From Dyella nitratireducens (GTDB lineage: Bacteria > Pseudomonadota > Gammaproteobacteria > Xanthomonadales > Rhodanobacteraceae), in contig NZ_BMJA01000001.1 in NCBI RefSeq assembly GCF_014642835.1, forward strand, positions 2,390,943-2,454,942: 64,000 bases of DNA. The letters are read 5' to 3'. The notes under the pieces are model-generated. The model worked only from the letters and a program-made list of their open reading frames with translations. It searched no databases and was not told where the DNA came from. Both the position numbers and the translations under genes were made by a program. Shown here one piece after another: positions 9,059 through 18,007 of the stretch. Every line of letters begins with the position of its first letter. Position 1 is the stretch's first letter.

Positions 9059-9663
9059 TGCAAATCCGCAAAGAAGAACTCACCGCAGCGCTTATCGATT
9101 ACCTGCTGACGCATGGCCTGTCGGAGTTGTCATTGCGGCCACTGGCGGCCGAGTTGGGTACCAGCGCCCGCCTGCTGATCTACCACTTCGATTCCAAGGA
9201 AGGCTTGCTGGCCGCAGCGATGGACGCCATGCACACGCATCTGCGCCATTCGCTGCAGGCACTGGCGGAAGCCGAGGCGCCGAAGGGCATCAAGCCGTTG
9301 CGCCGGTTCTGGGATTGGGCCATCGCCGCGGAGAATTTGCCGTACATGAAGCTGCTTTACGAACTGCAGATGCTGGCGGTGCGCAATCCCGAAACCTACG
9401 GGCCTTTCTTGCAGAACAGCGCAGCGGGCTGGCTTGCACTGGTCAAACGCATCATGCCGGATGACGAGCGCGATGCAGCGATGACCAGTTTGCCGATCGC
9501 CGTGTTCGACGGCCTGTTTTTGGAACTGATGAGCACCGGCGACCGCCGCCGCACCACGCGAGCGCTCGATCGCTTTATCGAACTGGTAGAACAGGCGCGT
9601 CTCCATCGTGCGCAGGCTGTTCGCAAGCCGCGCAAGGCAGCCACACGCAAACGAGGGGCATGA
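9058..9663 (+). CDS. TetR/AcrR-family transcriptional regulator
   Basis: 201 residues. The N-terminal helix-turn-helix spans LTAALIDYLLTHGLSELSLRPLAAELGTSARLLIYHFDSKEGLL, a clear TetR DNA-binding domain. The C-terminal domain is of unknown ligand, with a basic tail. There is no ribosome site upstream of the ATG and the operator palindromes reach the start codon, so the message may be leaderless. The stop codon lies two bases before the start of the CPBP protease gene, so the two genes are cotranscribed. Confidence 0.88.
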   Translation: MQIRKEELTAALIDYLLTHGLSELSLRPLAAELGTSARLLIYHFDSKEGLLAAAMDAMHTHLRHSLQALAEAEAPKGIKPLRRFWDWAIAAENLPYMKLLYELQMLAVRNPETYGPFLQNSAAGWLALVKRIMPDDERDAAMTSLPIAVFDGLFLELMSTGDRRRTTRALDRFIELVEQARLHRAQAVRKPRKAATRKRGA

Positions 9664-9664
9664 C

Positions 9665-10330
9665 ATGGTTGCTTCCATAGCTGATGTGCCTGCACGCAGC
9701 AGATCTACCGTACGAACGCTGGGCGGGTTGTTGCTGGCGCTGGGAGGTATCAGCCTGCCATTTGGCAGCTGGCTTGACTCGTTTGCCGGGCTCGGTCATC
9801 TAATCGGCAATGAGCTGATCTACTGGGGATTGGTTGCCGCGCTGCTCTTTTACGTGGTGAAGGTGGAACGACGGCCGCTGGCATCGGTTGGATTCCGGCG
9901 GCCGGGCTGGATGGAGTGGCTGCTGGCGTTTGGTACAGGCGTGCTGATACTCGCCTGTCTTGGACTGATCTACTACGTGGTATTCCCGGCCTTGCACTGG
10001 AGCGAAAACCAGCAGCTGGCCAAGGTGTCTACGATTCCCTACTGGCTGAATTGCTTGATCGTGATACGTGCGGCGGTATCTGAGGAATTGCTGTTCCGCG
10101 GCTACGCTGTCGAGCGATTGCAGGAGCTGACCGGCAGCCGCTTGCTCGCCGGTGCGCTCAGCTGCACGGTGTTTACGCTGGACCACGTCAGCTACTGGGG
10201 CTGGCATCACGTGCTGATAGCTGGAACTGCCGGGGTCATCCTCACCGTGTTTTATCTGTGGCGGCGCAACCTATGGGCAAGCATGCTGGCGCATTTCATC
10301 GTCGATGCGGCTGCTTTTCTGTTGGGTTGA
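9665..10330 (+). CDS. CPBP-family intramembrane glutamic endopeptidase
   Basis: 221 residues from an ATG preceded by GAGGGG. The protein has several transmembrane helices. The signature EELLFRGYAVERLQ holds the catalytic glutamate pair and arginine. The later FTLDHVSYWGWHH and LWASMLAHFIVDAAAF segments carry the expected histidines. Family members cut substrates inside the membrane (Rce1/ABI type); the bacterial substrate is usually unknown. It forms an operon with the TetR gene. A longer frame from 9608 overlaps the regulator and is not preferred. Confidence 0.85.
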   Translation: MVASIADVPARSRSTVRTLGGLLLALGGISLPFGSWLDSFAGLGHLIGNELIYWGLVAALLFYVVKVERRPLASVGFRRPGWMEWLLAFGTGVLILACLGLIYYVVFPALHWSENQQLAKVSTIPYWLNCLIVIRAAVSEELLFRGYAVERLQELTGSRLLAGALSCTVFTLDHVSYWGWHHVLIAGTAGVILTVFYLWRRNLWASMLAHFIVDAAAFLLG

Positions 10331-10354
10331 GTTGTTAGTTAGATCGCAAAACCT

Positions 10355-11188
10355 TCAATGCTCTTGCGAAACATCGGCTGGCACCACCGCCATGACGCGT
10401 GCCGGAAAACCATCGCCGTTCTTGACCTTGGGCCACATCGCGATGAGTACGGCGCCCGTTGCAGGCACTTGATCGAGATGGGCCATGGCCTCGATCTGGT
10501 AATGGCCGTGCTGCAGCAGCCAGGTTTCCGAATCCATCCGTGGCGTCGTATCGGTATCGAGCGATTCGTGGCCGATCGCCACGACGCCGCGCTGTTCGAT
10601 CAAGAATTGCACGGCTGCCAGCGACCAGGCGGGGAAGGGTGAGCGTTTGAATCGCGCCGGGTTGGTATCCCAATCCCTGGACATGTCGGTTCGCAGTGCG
10701 GCGAACGATCCGGATGGAACGCGGCCGTGCACTTTTTCCCAAGCCAGGATGTCGTTGACGCTCAACGCATGATTGGGGTCCTTGTGCAGTAAGCCGGTGC
10801 TGTCGAAAACCACCAAGGGCAAGATCATCTGGTTCAACGGAATAGAGTCGACAGTTGCGCCGTGGGCATCGAAGTGTGCCGGCGGATCGACGTGCGTTCC
10901 GTACTGGCCAACCATCGAGAAGTAGTTCGCTCTGAAGCCGTTCTTTTCGATGGTGTACGGCTGGCCGGTTTTTGGATCTTTCGCAGGCGTGATGCTGGCT
11001 TGGCCAAAGCCGCTCCAGACTGGCGTGCTTGCACTGAACGAATGCGTCAGGTCAACCAGCTTGCTGGCATGGACGATGGCCAGAAGCTCGGTGGTCTGGT
11101 TGTCATGAGCGTCGCTTGCGTTTGCCTGAGCAATAACGCCCATGCTTATGAAAGAAAGCGCCATGACGGCAATCATGCGATGGATCAC
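10355..11188 (-). CDS. Secreted cyclase/kynurenine formamidase-like metal hydrolase
   Basis: 277 residues with an N-terminal signal peptide ending near AQANA. The cyclase-family (PF04199) metal motif appears as QYGTHVDPPAHF near residue 95. A second conserved segment is GVVAIGHESLDTD near 202. Family members hydrolyse amide or ester bonds using Zn or Mn. The signal peptide makes tryptophan catabolism unlikely and suggests a periplasmic substrate. It converges with the CPBP gene, with only 24 bases between them. Confidence 0.82.
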   Translation of the reverse strand: MIHRMIAVMALSFISMGVIAQANASDAHDNQTTELLAIVHASKLVDLTHSFSASTPVWSGFGQASITPAKDPKTGQPYTIEKNGFRANYFSMVGQYGTHVDPPAHFDAHGATVDSIPLNQMILPLVVFDSTGLLHKDPNHALSVNDILAWEKVHGRVPSGSFAALRTDMSRDWDTNPARFKRSPFPAWSLAAVQFLIEQRGVVAIGHESLDTDTTPRMDSETWLLQHGHYQIEAMAHLDQVPATGAVLIAMWPKVKNGDGFPARVMAVVPADVSQEH

Positions 11189-11379
11189 GTTTGGACCTCC
11201 GTAGCAGTGTTGCCTAGTGATGGATACATGGCATCGAGGGTGGGTGCGTTTAAGAAGCGTGGCGCTTACTTAAGCACGCATCTGGAACCGCGCGAAAGAC
11301 CATTCCGTCCCGGAGAGCCGGATGGGGTGCGAGCGAAGCGAGCGGCGGGGGCAGATGCAGTCTGCACCAACTGCAAACA

Positions 11380-11892
11380 TCAGGTGTCGAGCAGAACGAC
11401 GCAGTCGATGCCGGCCCTGGCCATTTTCGAGTAGGGACAGATGCGCTCGGTATCGCGCACCAACTGCTCGGCAACCGCTCGCTCGACACCTGGCAAGCGG
11501 ATGCGAACCTCCGCGGCAAGCGTGAACAAGCCGTCGACCGGGTCGCGGCCAAAGGTCACCGAGGCGATCACCTCGGCGTCCGGGATCGCGACATTCGCCC
11601 GTGTCGCCAGCAAGCTCAGGGCACCGTGGAAGCAAGCGGCGTAGCTGGCGGCGAACAGCTGCTCCGGATTGGTGCCGCCGCCCGGTCCGCCCAATGGTTG
11701 AGGCATCCGCAATGGCAGCTTAAGGACGCCATCGTCGGACCGTGCGATGCCCGAAGCGCGGCCATGCCCGGCTTCACCGCCGTTGACGCACACGGTTGCG
11801 GTGTAAAGCGGAAGGAAATCCGTTCCTATGTACTTGTCGAGCAGAGAGGTGGCCGGTGGTCGCAGCTGGCTCATGATGGCTTTCATCACCAT
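11380..11892 (-). CDS. Ohr/OsmC-family peroxiredoxin-like protein
   Basis: 170 residues from the ATG at 11892; ATGs at 11886 and 11874 are alternatives, and the last gives a more typical family N-terminus (MSQLRPPATSLLDKY). Both redox cysteines are present, in AASYAACFHGAL and RICPYSKMARAG. The first half contains LGGPGGGTNPEQLFA, typical of the Ohr branch that reduces organic hydroperoxides. The open frame extends far upstream to 12246, but that part only shadows the next gene. No MarR-type OhrR gene is adjacent. Confidence 0.88.
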   Translation of the reverse strand: MVMKAIMSQLRPPATSLLDKYIGTDFLPLYTATVCVNGGEAGHGRASGIARSDDGVLKLPLRMPQPLGGPGGGTNPEQLFAASYAACFHGALSLLATRANVAIPDAEVIASVTFGRDPVDGLFTLAAEVRIRLPGVERAVAEQLVRDTERICPYSKMARAGIDCVVLLDT

Positions 11893-11965
11893 GTTGTACG
11901 GCACGCCGATTCGACGAGCATGAGGTGTACGGCCAACGAATCGATGCGCTGCAGATAGCAGAGCC

Positions 11966-12742
11966 TCACGCCCCCGCTCCGTGGCTGGCGAAGGCCGAGT
12001 GAGCGAACCAGGTCTGGAAATCCTGTGCGCCCAGCCACGCACCATCGCCCGGCAGCAGCGTATCCGGCTCCAGCACGGCACCAAAGTAAGGTGCCTTGGC
12101 ATCCGCGATAACTTTGCGCGGGTCGCCGATGGCGGTGAGGAAGCGCTGCACGAATGCCGCGAGCGGTGCCTTCTCGGGGCCGGCAATTTCCACGATGCCG
12201 TTGATGGCCGGGCCGAGCGCGGCATCGGCGACGGCATCGGCGACATCGTCCGAGGCGATCGGTTGCATCAGTCCGCTTGAAAGGTGGATTTCCTGGTCGG
12301 CGCCACCATTGCCGGCTATGCCGTTGAGGAATTCAAAGAATTGGGTGGCATGAACGATGGTGTACGGAATGCCGGCGCTGCGCACCAGCTGTTCCTGCGC
12401 CATCTTGGCGCGGATGTATCCGCTCGCTGCAAAAGCAGGGCGTCCGGTGCCCACTACCGACAGCGCCAGGTGATGCTTCACGCCGGCCTTCTTTTCCGCG
12501 GCGGCCAGGTTGCGTCCCGACTTTTCGAAGAAATCCAGCGCCGCCTGATCTTCGAACGAGGGCGAATTGGCGACGTCGATGACGACGTCTGCGTCGGCCA
12601 TGGCCTGGTCCAGACCTTCCCCGGTGACGGTATTGACGCCTGATGAAGGCGCGGCCGGAACGGCCGCGTGTCCGTGCTTACGCAGGCGTTCAACGACTTT
12701 TCTGCCGATGAGTCCGGTACCACCGATGATGACGATTTTCAT
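11966..12742 (-). CDS. NAD(P)-binding SDR-like protein (NmrA/atypical SDR)
   Basis: 258 residues from the ATG at 12742, preceded by GAGG. The N-terminal MKIVIIGGTGLIGRKVVERL is a Rossmann dinucleotide site. The substrate half contains SGYIRAKMAQEQLVRSAGIPYTIVHATQFFEF, usual for NmrA-like proteins. It precedes the Ohr-like gene by 73 bases on the same strand, so the two may respond to the same oxidative or electrophile stress. The substrate is unknown. Confidence 0.83.
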   Translation of the reverse strand: MKIVIIGGTGLIGRKVVERLRKHGHAAVPAAPSSGVNTVTGEGLDQAMADADVVIDVANSPSFEDQAALDFFEKSGRNLAAAEKKAGVKHHLALSVVGTGRPAFAASGYIRAKMAQEQLVRSAGIPYTIVHATQFFEFLNGIAGNGGADQEIHLSSGLMQPIASDDVADAVADAALGPAINGIVEIAGPEKAPLAAFVQRFLTAIGDPRKVIADAKAPYFGAVLEPDTLLPGDGAWLGAQDFQTWFAHSAFASHGAGA

Positions 12743-12875
12743 GGGAGACCTCGCATGGATGTTGATGCTGCAGACGCGTGGTGAATGCATGCTAGGCGCG
12801 GCCATGAGCAGCCGGTAGCACCACCGATGGGCTCATGGTGTTGCCTGCCGCGCACCAATCATGGCCTTGGCGATG

Positions 12876-13904
12876 TCACGCCATGCTCACCGCCGCTATC
12901 GGGCTCGCCTTGTCTGCAGGCAGGGATAAAGTGGAAACGAGCCCCAGGTCCAAGGCGCGTATGCCAGCGGTCATGAAGTCGATGAACACGCGTATCCGCG
13001 CCGGCAGCTGCTGCCGGCTCAGGTAACAGAGGTAATGCCCGCGATCGTCCGGCGCGTATTGCGCCAGGCATGCCATCAGTCGACCGGCACGCAAGTGCCC
13101 GCTGATCTGATAGCCGGCCATCTGCGCGATGCCCTGGCCGTCAAGCACGGCTTGCAGCACCAGTTCCTCGTCGTTGAAGGTGGAGGTGGACGATGGCAGG
13201 AACTTCTGGATCCGCGCGCCAATCTTGAACTCCCATTCGAAGATCCGGCCGGACGCCGTGCGGAGATTGATGCAGCGATGTGCGGCCAGGTCTTCCACCT
13301 GACGTGGCAAGCCATGCGCGCGCCGATAAGCCGGCGACGAGCAGACCAGCAGCGGCATCGGAATCAATTGTCTGGCGATGACTTGGCTGTCTTCCATGCG
13401 CCCGTTGCGAAAAGCGACGTCCACCCGGTCCGCGCTGAAGTCCGTCGTGCGATCGTCCAGCAACAGATCGACCGCGATATCCGGGTAGCGCGCGCGAAAG
13501 CCGTTGAGCAATGGCGCCACGATGCGACGCCCGAATCCCACGGTGGCGCTGATCCGCAGTTGCCCGCGCGGCGGACCTTCGCGCAGATCGCGCATATCTT
13601 CCAGCGCTTGAACGATGCGCTCCACACCTGGATGGCAGTTGCGATAGAACAGCTCGCCTTCGCGTGTCAGCGTGGTGCTGCGCGTGGTACGCAAGAACAG
13701 TCGCGTGCCCAGCTGTGTTTCGAGCTTCTGCACGCTACGGCTGACGGCCGAGCGGCCAATGCCGAGTCGATCACCGGCGCGAGCAAAACTGCCTTCGGTT
13801 GCGACAGCGATAAACGCAACGACACCGGCGTAACTCGCGGAAAAACTCGACGCGAGTGCGTCACTGTTTGCGCAGTGAGGTCGATCTGGTGAATCGGTCG
13901 TCAT
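12876..13904 (-). CDS. LysR-family transcriptional regulator
   Basis: 342 residues, slightly long because of a 25-residue N-terminal lead. The winged helix-turn-helix reads FIAVATEGSFARAGDRLGIGRSAVSRSVQKLETQLGTRLF. The effector domain follows, with the common DVAFRNGRMEDSQVIARQL stretch. It lies 133 bases upstream of the SDR-like gene on the same strand and is transcribed towards it, so it may belong to the same transcription unit or control it. Confidence 0.9.
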   Translation of the reverse strand: MTTDSPDRPHCANSDALASSFSASYAGVVAFIAVATEGSFARAGDRLGIGRSAVSRSVQKLETQLGTRLFLRTTRSTTLTREGELFYRNCHPGVERIVQALEDMRDLREGPPRGQLRISATVGFGRRIVAPLLNGFRARYPDIAVDLLLDDRTTDFSADRVDVAFRNGRMEDSQVIARQLIPMPLLVCSSPAYRRAHGLPRQVEDLAAHRCINLRTASGRIFEWEFKIGARIQKFLPSSTSTFNDEELVLQAVLDGQGIAQMAGYQISGHLRAGRLMACLAQYAPDDRGHYLCYLSRQQLPARIRVFIDFMTAGIRALDLGLVSTLSLPADKASPIAAVSMA

Positions 13905-14170
13905 CTTCGTGTTCCCGCCAGGCTTCGCGCTTGTCGCCGCGCATCACATCCAACACCGGCAGCGGCCGGCTCTCTATCTGATAGACGTTTTGGCGGCGAC
14001 AGGTGTGACAGCACTGGCCGGATTGTTTCCTGAGGGACAACACCAAGAGCCCGTCGCCGGATCTACCGGGTGTATCAGACCGGTTTTACGCTGTGTGCCG
14101 CTGGACCGATACCTTGCCAACGCAGCCTCGCTAGGTGCCGCGGCCGCGGATCATTTACGAGGACATATCC

Positions 14171-14596
14171 ATGCGCACGTTCCTGTCATTCGGGTTGTTG
14201 TTCCTGCTCGCCGTCGGCGTAGCCGAAGCCCAATCAACCGGAGAATCCGCCACGGCATCGACACCGCCGCGGGCTCAGGTCTCCGAATTGATGACCAAGG
14301 CCCTCAAGGACTATCCCGGTAAAGAAGGCACGATGATCCTCGTTACCTACCCGCCTGGTGCGGTCGATCCGGTCCATCGCCACTACGCGGATGCTTTTGT
14401 CTATGTGCTCGAAGGTTCCATCGTGATGGGACTGAATGGCGGCAAGAACGTAACGCTAGGTCCGGGACAGACTTTCTACGAAGGTCCGGACGACGTGCAC
14501 ACGGTGGGCCGCAATGCGAGCCGCACCAAGCCAGCCAAGTTCGTGGTGTTTCTGCTCAAGGATCAGAACAAGCCGGTGCTGGTACCGGTGCACTGA
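14171..14596 (+). CDS. Secreted single-domain cupin protein
   Basis: 141 residues from the ATG at 14171, preceded by GAGG. The first 22 residues (FLSFGLLFLLAVGVAEAQ) form a signal peptide. The cupin barrel shows PVHRHYADAFVYVLEGSIVM for motif 1 and a second motif around FYEGPDDVHTVGRN. The histidines could bind a metal. Its role is unknown; proteins of this type often sit beside LysR regulators and oxidoreductases. Translation from an upstream ATG at 14135 is less likely. Confidence 0.82.
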   Translation: MRTFLSFGLLFLLAVGVAEAQSTGESATASTPPRAQVSELMTKALKDYPGKEGTMILVTYPPGAVDPVHRHYADAFVYVLEGSIVMGLNGGKNVTLGPGQTFYEGPDDVHTVGRNASRTKPAKFVVFLLKDQNKPVLVPVH

Positions 14597-14682
14597 CTGA
14601 GATGAGGTGCCTGAGGTATCCCCATTTTTTCCGGTACCTCGGCAAGAACCGAAGTTCACGTCAATACTGTTTCAGAGCGAGT

Positions 14683-14946
14683 CGTCATTCCGGCGAAGGC
14701 CCACTGCTGTCCGGGGAAAATTCGCCGCGCTCTAGACAGGCATCTGCAACTCAACCGAAGCCTGTATTTTTGCCAGTCAATTCAACGCTAGCGATTCGTC
14801 GCCCCGGCGAACGCCGGGGCCCAGTGTCTTTGACGATCTGCAAGTCGCTGGGTCCCGGCTTTCGCCGGGACGACGAGCCTTTTAGCCATGTCGCTAGAAC
14901 AAGCAAAACTTTCCCCGGACAGCAGCGGGCGAAGGCCGGAATGACG
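14683..14946. repeat. Inverted-repeat-bounded element carrying a nested palindromic repeat
   Basis: The left arm at 14683-14722 contains CGTCATTCCGGCGAAGGC and CTGCTGTCCGGGGAAA. The right arm at 14910-14946 is its imperfect reverse complement (TTTCCCCGGACAGCAGCGGG, then CCGGAATGACG). Between them lies a full palindromic repeat at 14797-14875. There is no reading frame inside. It resembles a non-autonomous, MITE-like insertion or a composite of two repeat families. Confidence 0.65.
14797..14875. repeat. Dispersed GC-rich palindromic intergenic repeat, full copy
   Basis: Arms CGTCGCCCCGGCGAACGCCG and CGGCTTTCGCCGGGACGACG flank a centre that includes GATCTGCAAGTCGCTGGG. It is the same family as the copy at 3606-3688. 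Confidence 0.8.
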
Positions 14947-15561
14947 AGCAAAAGCGCCTGGCAGTTGCTGCAACTGCCTTTCTGATTTGCCGATGATCTT
15001 TGGCAGCAAAACGTGGGAATACCTCAGGGGCTTTCTGCTTTCACGATTTGGCGTAAACGTTTGTGATGTGATGCGCAAATACACGCATTCATGACAATCA
15101 ACTCATTATGATTGCTACTGTTGCTTGGTTGTGAAATTGGAAAGACAGGTATGTGTGCGGCGTTATTTGCCGCGTGAAGATCTATGAGAAAACGTCGTGC
15201 CGCCGTGCATGCATGCGAGGCGGCTCCATGGATGCGCTCAATGTCATATCACGTATTGATCCTGGCGTTGTGTTCGACGGAGACGGCACCGTTCGGTTGC
15301 TTTCATGTTTCATTGGCGCAGCAAGTCCATCGAGCCAGTGCGCTCAGGGCTGAGCTGCTGAGTCATGCCATCAGGGATGATGGATTACGGTCTGCTTTCG
15401 AATATCACGCGCCTATTCGCGTCCTTTCCGCCTGCGTTGTTGACGTCCACGCTGGACGCTGGCGCCCACCCACTGCGCTGCGACGGCGGCACTGATTTGA
15501 CGGCGTTATCCAAAGAGGCAGTTATCAGCAGCTTCTGATTCGGATGGTTCGGGAGGGCGGA

Positions 15562-16464
15562 ATGCATAGCTCAGAGGCGACTGGTCGCCGGGCGGCTTCG
15601 GTAGTCGGAGCTATTCGCCGTGCCGGTAACAAGCCACGTCATGTCGCGCCGGTAACCGTGGTGGTTCCATGCTTTCGTTGCGCGCATACGATCGAGCAGG
15701 CGGTGATCTCTGTGGCCAATCAGAGTCTGCGCCCGGCGGAGGTGCTGCTGGTTGATGACCGTAGCGGCGACGACACACTGGCGAATTTGATGCATGTGGC
15801 GCGGGCTTATCCGCCAGGCTGGGTCAAAGTGCTGGCCATGCCTGAAAACCGGGGGCCGTCGGCGGCGCGCAACTGCGGGTGGGCGCACGCTTCTCAACCT
15901 TGGATTGCCTTCCTGGACGCCGATGACAGCTGGCACCCCCACAAGCTTTGGCTGCAAATGCAGACCTTGCAGGATGATCCACACATCGATCTGATCGCGC
16001 ATGACATGAATGTGCAGCCGCGCGGCACGCCTGCGCTGGCACTGCGTTATCCCGTTCGATGCCGTATTTCCCCCAGACGTCTTTCGTTGTTCCGCTCGTC
16101 CTTTCCCACCGCCTCGGTGGTATTGCGCCGGGACTTGCCCTTTCGCTTTGACGAAAGCAGAAGGCGAGCCGAGGACTTTCTGCTCTGGGCACAAATTCTG
16201 TTGTCAGGTTATCGATGCGCCCGTCTCAATCAGGTATTGGCTTCCTGGCACAAGCCGCCGTACGGCGCTGGTGGCTTGAGCGGTGATCTCAAAGCGATGT
16301 ACCAGGCTGCGGTGGAGGTGCGTGGTGTATTGCACCAGCAAGGTTTGTTGAGCACGGGACAGCTGTACGCCGCGCACACGATAGGGTTTGCGCGTTATCT
16401 ACGCCGCTGCGTGCTCACGTCGGTCCGCTACGGCATCGCAGCGGCGCAGGCCGATTCACGTTAA
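15562..16464 (+). CDS. Family 2 glycosyltransferase
   Basis: 300 residues from an ATG with GGGAGG upstream. The GT-A fold is clear: VTVVVPCFRCAHTIEQAVISVANQSLRPAEVLLVDDRSGDDT at the start, then the NRGPSAARNCGWAHA stretch and the AFLDADDSWHPHKL metal-binding DxD region. A later RRAEDFLLWAQIL segment fits the acceptor/catalytic base region (ED). There is no membrane anchor. It ends four bases before the asparagine-synthase-like gene, so the two act together, possibly on a surface glycan or glycosylated metabolite. Donor and acceptor are unknown. Confidence 0.9.
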   Translation: MHSSEATGRRAASVVGAIRRAGNKPRHVAPVTVVVPCFRCAHTIEQAVISVANQSLRPAEVLLVDDRSGDDTLANLMHVARAYPPGWVKVLAMPENRGPSAARNCGWAHASQPWIAFLDADDSWHPHKLWLQMQTLQDDPHIDLIAHDMNVQPRGTPALALRYPVRCRISPRRLSLFRSSFPTASVVLRRDLPFRFDESRRRAEDFLLWAQILLSGYRCARLNQVLASWHKPPYGAGGLSGDLKAMYQAAVEVRGVLHQQGLLSTGQLYAAHTIGFARYLRRCVLTSVRYGIAAAQADSR

Positions 16465-16468
16465 GGCG

Positions 16469-17968
16469 ATGGCCGTGGAAACCGTCGCCCCACCTGTCAG
16501 CATGGAACCCTCGCCGCCACTGGCGCTGCGCGCTCGCAACGATACACGCGATATCGATTTTTCCGCACTGGATGCGCTACCCAAAGGCAGCATGGAACTT
16601 GATCCGGTGTCGATTGCCGATCTATTGCGCAATGCCTTTGTTTATCCACCGCACTCTGTTTACCGCCACGCCAAGCTGGTCTTGCCGGGCGACCCTTCCG
16701 GATCAAAGCGCCAAGACGAAGATCCCGTATTGCATGCAACACTCGCCTCATGGGCGGCAAGCTTTCGGCAGACGCCGAGCCTTCCCGGCAGCCAGGCGTT
16801 GGTCGAGCACTATCATCAGTTGCTGTGTGCGGCGGTGGAGCGCACCACGGCATCAATGCAGCGTCCCTGGTTTCTTCAAAGCGGTGGCAAAGATTCCACG
16901 TCCATGGCCATTGCCACGTCCGAGGTGCGTCCAGACGTCACCTGCATCACCTATCTGGGTGGGCGTGAGGAAAACGAGCTGGCATCGGCGAAATGGGTGG
17001 CACACCAACTCGGCTTGTGCCATGAAACGCTGGTTTGCAACCCTGGACGGGCCTACGACCGGTATTTGGCGTGCGTGCCGCAAATGCCCTTGTTGACCGC
17101 GGATTTCGCCATGTTGTCGTACGTGGATCTGGTCACGGAAATCCGCGCGAATGATGGCGATGGGGTGATCGATGCGCTCGGATCGGATGTGTATTTCGGC
17201 ATGCCGGCCCGCTGGCGTCACCTGGTCATTCGCGTTCTGGCGCAGCGGTTTCCGTTGCCCACGGTTTTGTTCAAGCTGTGGGGGATCCGGCACAGCTTCC
17301 ACCTTTGCTACGCCCTCAGCATCTTGCAGATGAGTGCATTCGAGCGCTTCTATCCAGGCTCGCGCTTCAGCGATCAAGAGGTGGATGCGCTCGTTGGCGA
17401 GCCCATCGCTGCGCAGTCACGACAGCGCTTGAATGTATTCTTGCCCGCCATCCACGCCGCCGGCTCGATCGCGGAGCGTCGGCGCCTGGCTGCCGCCATC
17501 GTGGAAGCGGCCAGCTTCGGTAAAGGGCTCTATACCGCCAACGCATTGCAGCTGCCACTGGCCTACCCCTATTGCGATGCGCGGCTTGCGGAATGGCTCA
17601 TGCACGACGTGCCTGACGATCAGCTCGTGGCGCCCGATGGCACCAGCAAGGTTCTGGTTCGAAAGCACATTGCGCGATCATTCGAGAATCTTCCCTACGT
17701 CAAGAAAAAGGGTTGTTTCCGATTTGACGTGTGCGGACTTGCACGCCTGCGTTTCGATTGTGTTCGCCAGTTTGCCCTCGACGCCAAGACCCAGGGGTTC
17801 CTCCCGGGTGCCGCCGCGTGGTTGGACGCCCATCGCATGCACCTGGGCAACAAGTATTTTGCGTCCAAGTTCTACCTTCTGGCGGTAGTGTTGCCGTGGT
17901 TGCTGAGCCGTACGCAGCCGCCTGTTTTGCACGTGACGCATGGACTTCAGCGTGAGCGCCGTGTCTGA
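16469..17968 (+). CDS. Asparagine synthase (AsnB)-like ATP-dependent amide ligase without glutaminase domain
   Basis: 499 residues from the ATG at 16469. The PP-loop SGGKDST at 138-144 binds ATP; canonical AsnB has SGGLDSS. The C-terminal part keeps AsnB-like features: YPYCDARLAEWLMHDVPDD near 366-384 and DGTSKVLVRKHIARSFENLPYVKKKG near 390-415. The N-terminus lacks the Cys2 glutaminase domain, so it cannot make ammonia from glutamine by itself. Relatives modify sugars in O-antigen loci or form amides in natural products. It follows the GT2 gene directly. The product is unknown. Confidence 0.78.
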   Translation: MAVETVAPPVSMEPSPPLALRARNDTRDIDFSALDALPKGSMELDPVSIADLLRNAFVYPPHSVYRHAKLVLPGDPSGSKRQDEDPVLHATLASWAASFRQTPSLPGSQALVEHYHQLLCAAVERTTASMQRPWFLQSGGKDSTSMAIATSEVRPDVTCITYLGGREENELASAKWVAHQLGLCHETLVCNPGRAYDRYLACVPQMPLLTADFAMLSYVDLVTEIRANDGDGVIDALGSDVYFGMPARWRHLVIRVLAQRFPLPTVLFKLWGIRHSFHLCYALSILQMSAFERFYPGSRFSDQEVDALVGEPIAAQSRQRLNVFLPAIHAAGSIAERRRLAAAIVEAASFGKGLYTANALQLPLAYPYCDARLAEWLMHDVPDDQLVAPDGTSKVLVRKHIARSFENLPYVKKKGCFRFDVCGLARLRFDCVRQFALDAKTQGFLPGAAAWLDAHRMHLGNKYFASKFYLLAVVLPWLLSRTQPPVLHVTHGLQRERRV

Positions 17969-18007
17969 ATCACCGTCACGCTGGATCCAAATCAATTATG
18001 CAGAAAC

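Larger units (their letters stand above)
14597..15561. other. Repeat-rich intergenic region, no supported gene
   Basis: Nearly 1 kb between the cupin and the glycosyltransferase genes. The first 350 bases are an inverted-repeat-bounded element with a nested GC-rich palindrome. The rest includes an AT-richer stretch near 15050-15150 that may hold a promoter. ORFs at 15153-15353 and 15184-15495 are open but overlap each other and show no family features, so they are not called. Confidence 0.6.

Noticed and set aside
15184-15495. Possible small gene or precursor peptide before the GT2/asparagine-synthase-like pair
   Set aside because: Overlapping frames, no leader-core pattern, no conserved spacing. 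The asparagine-synthase-like enzyme also lacks the leader peptidase and recognition protein expected for a lasso-peptide cluster.
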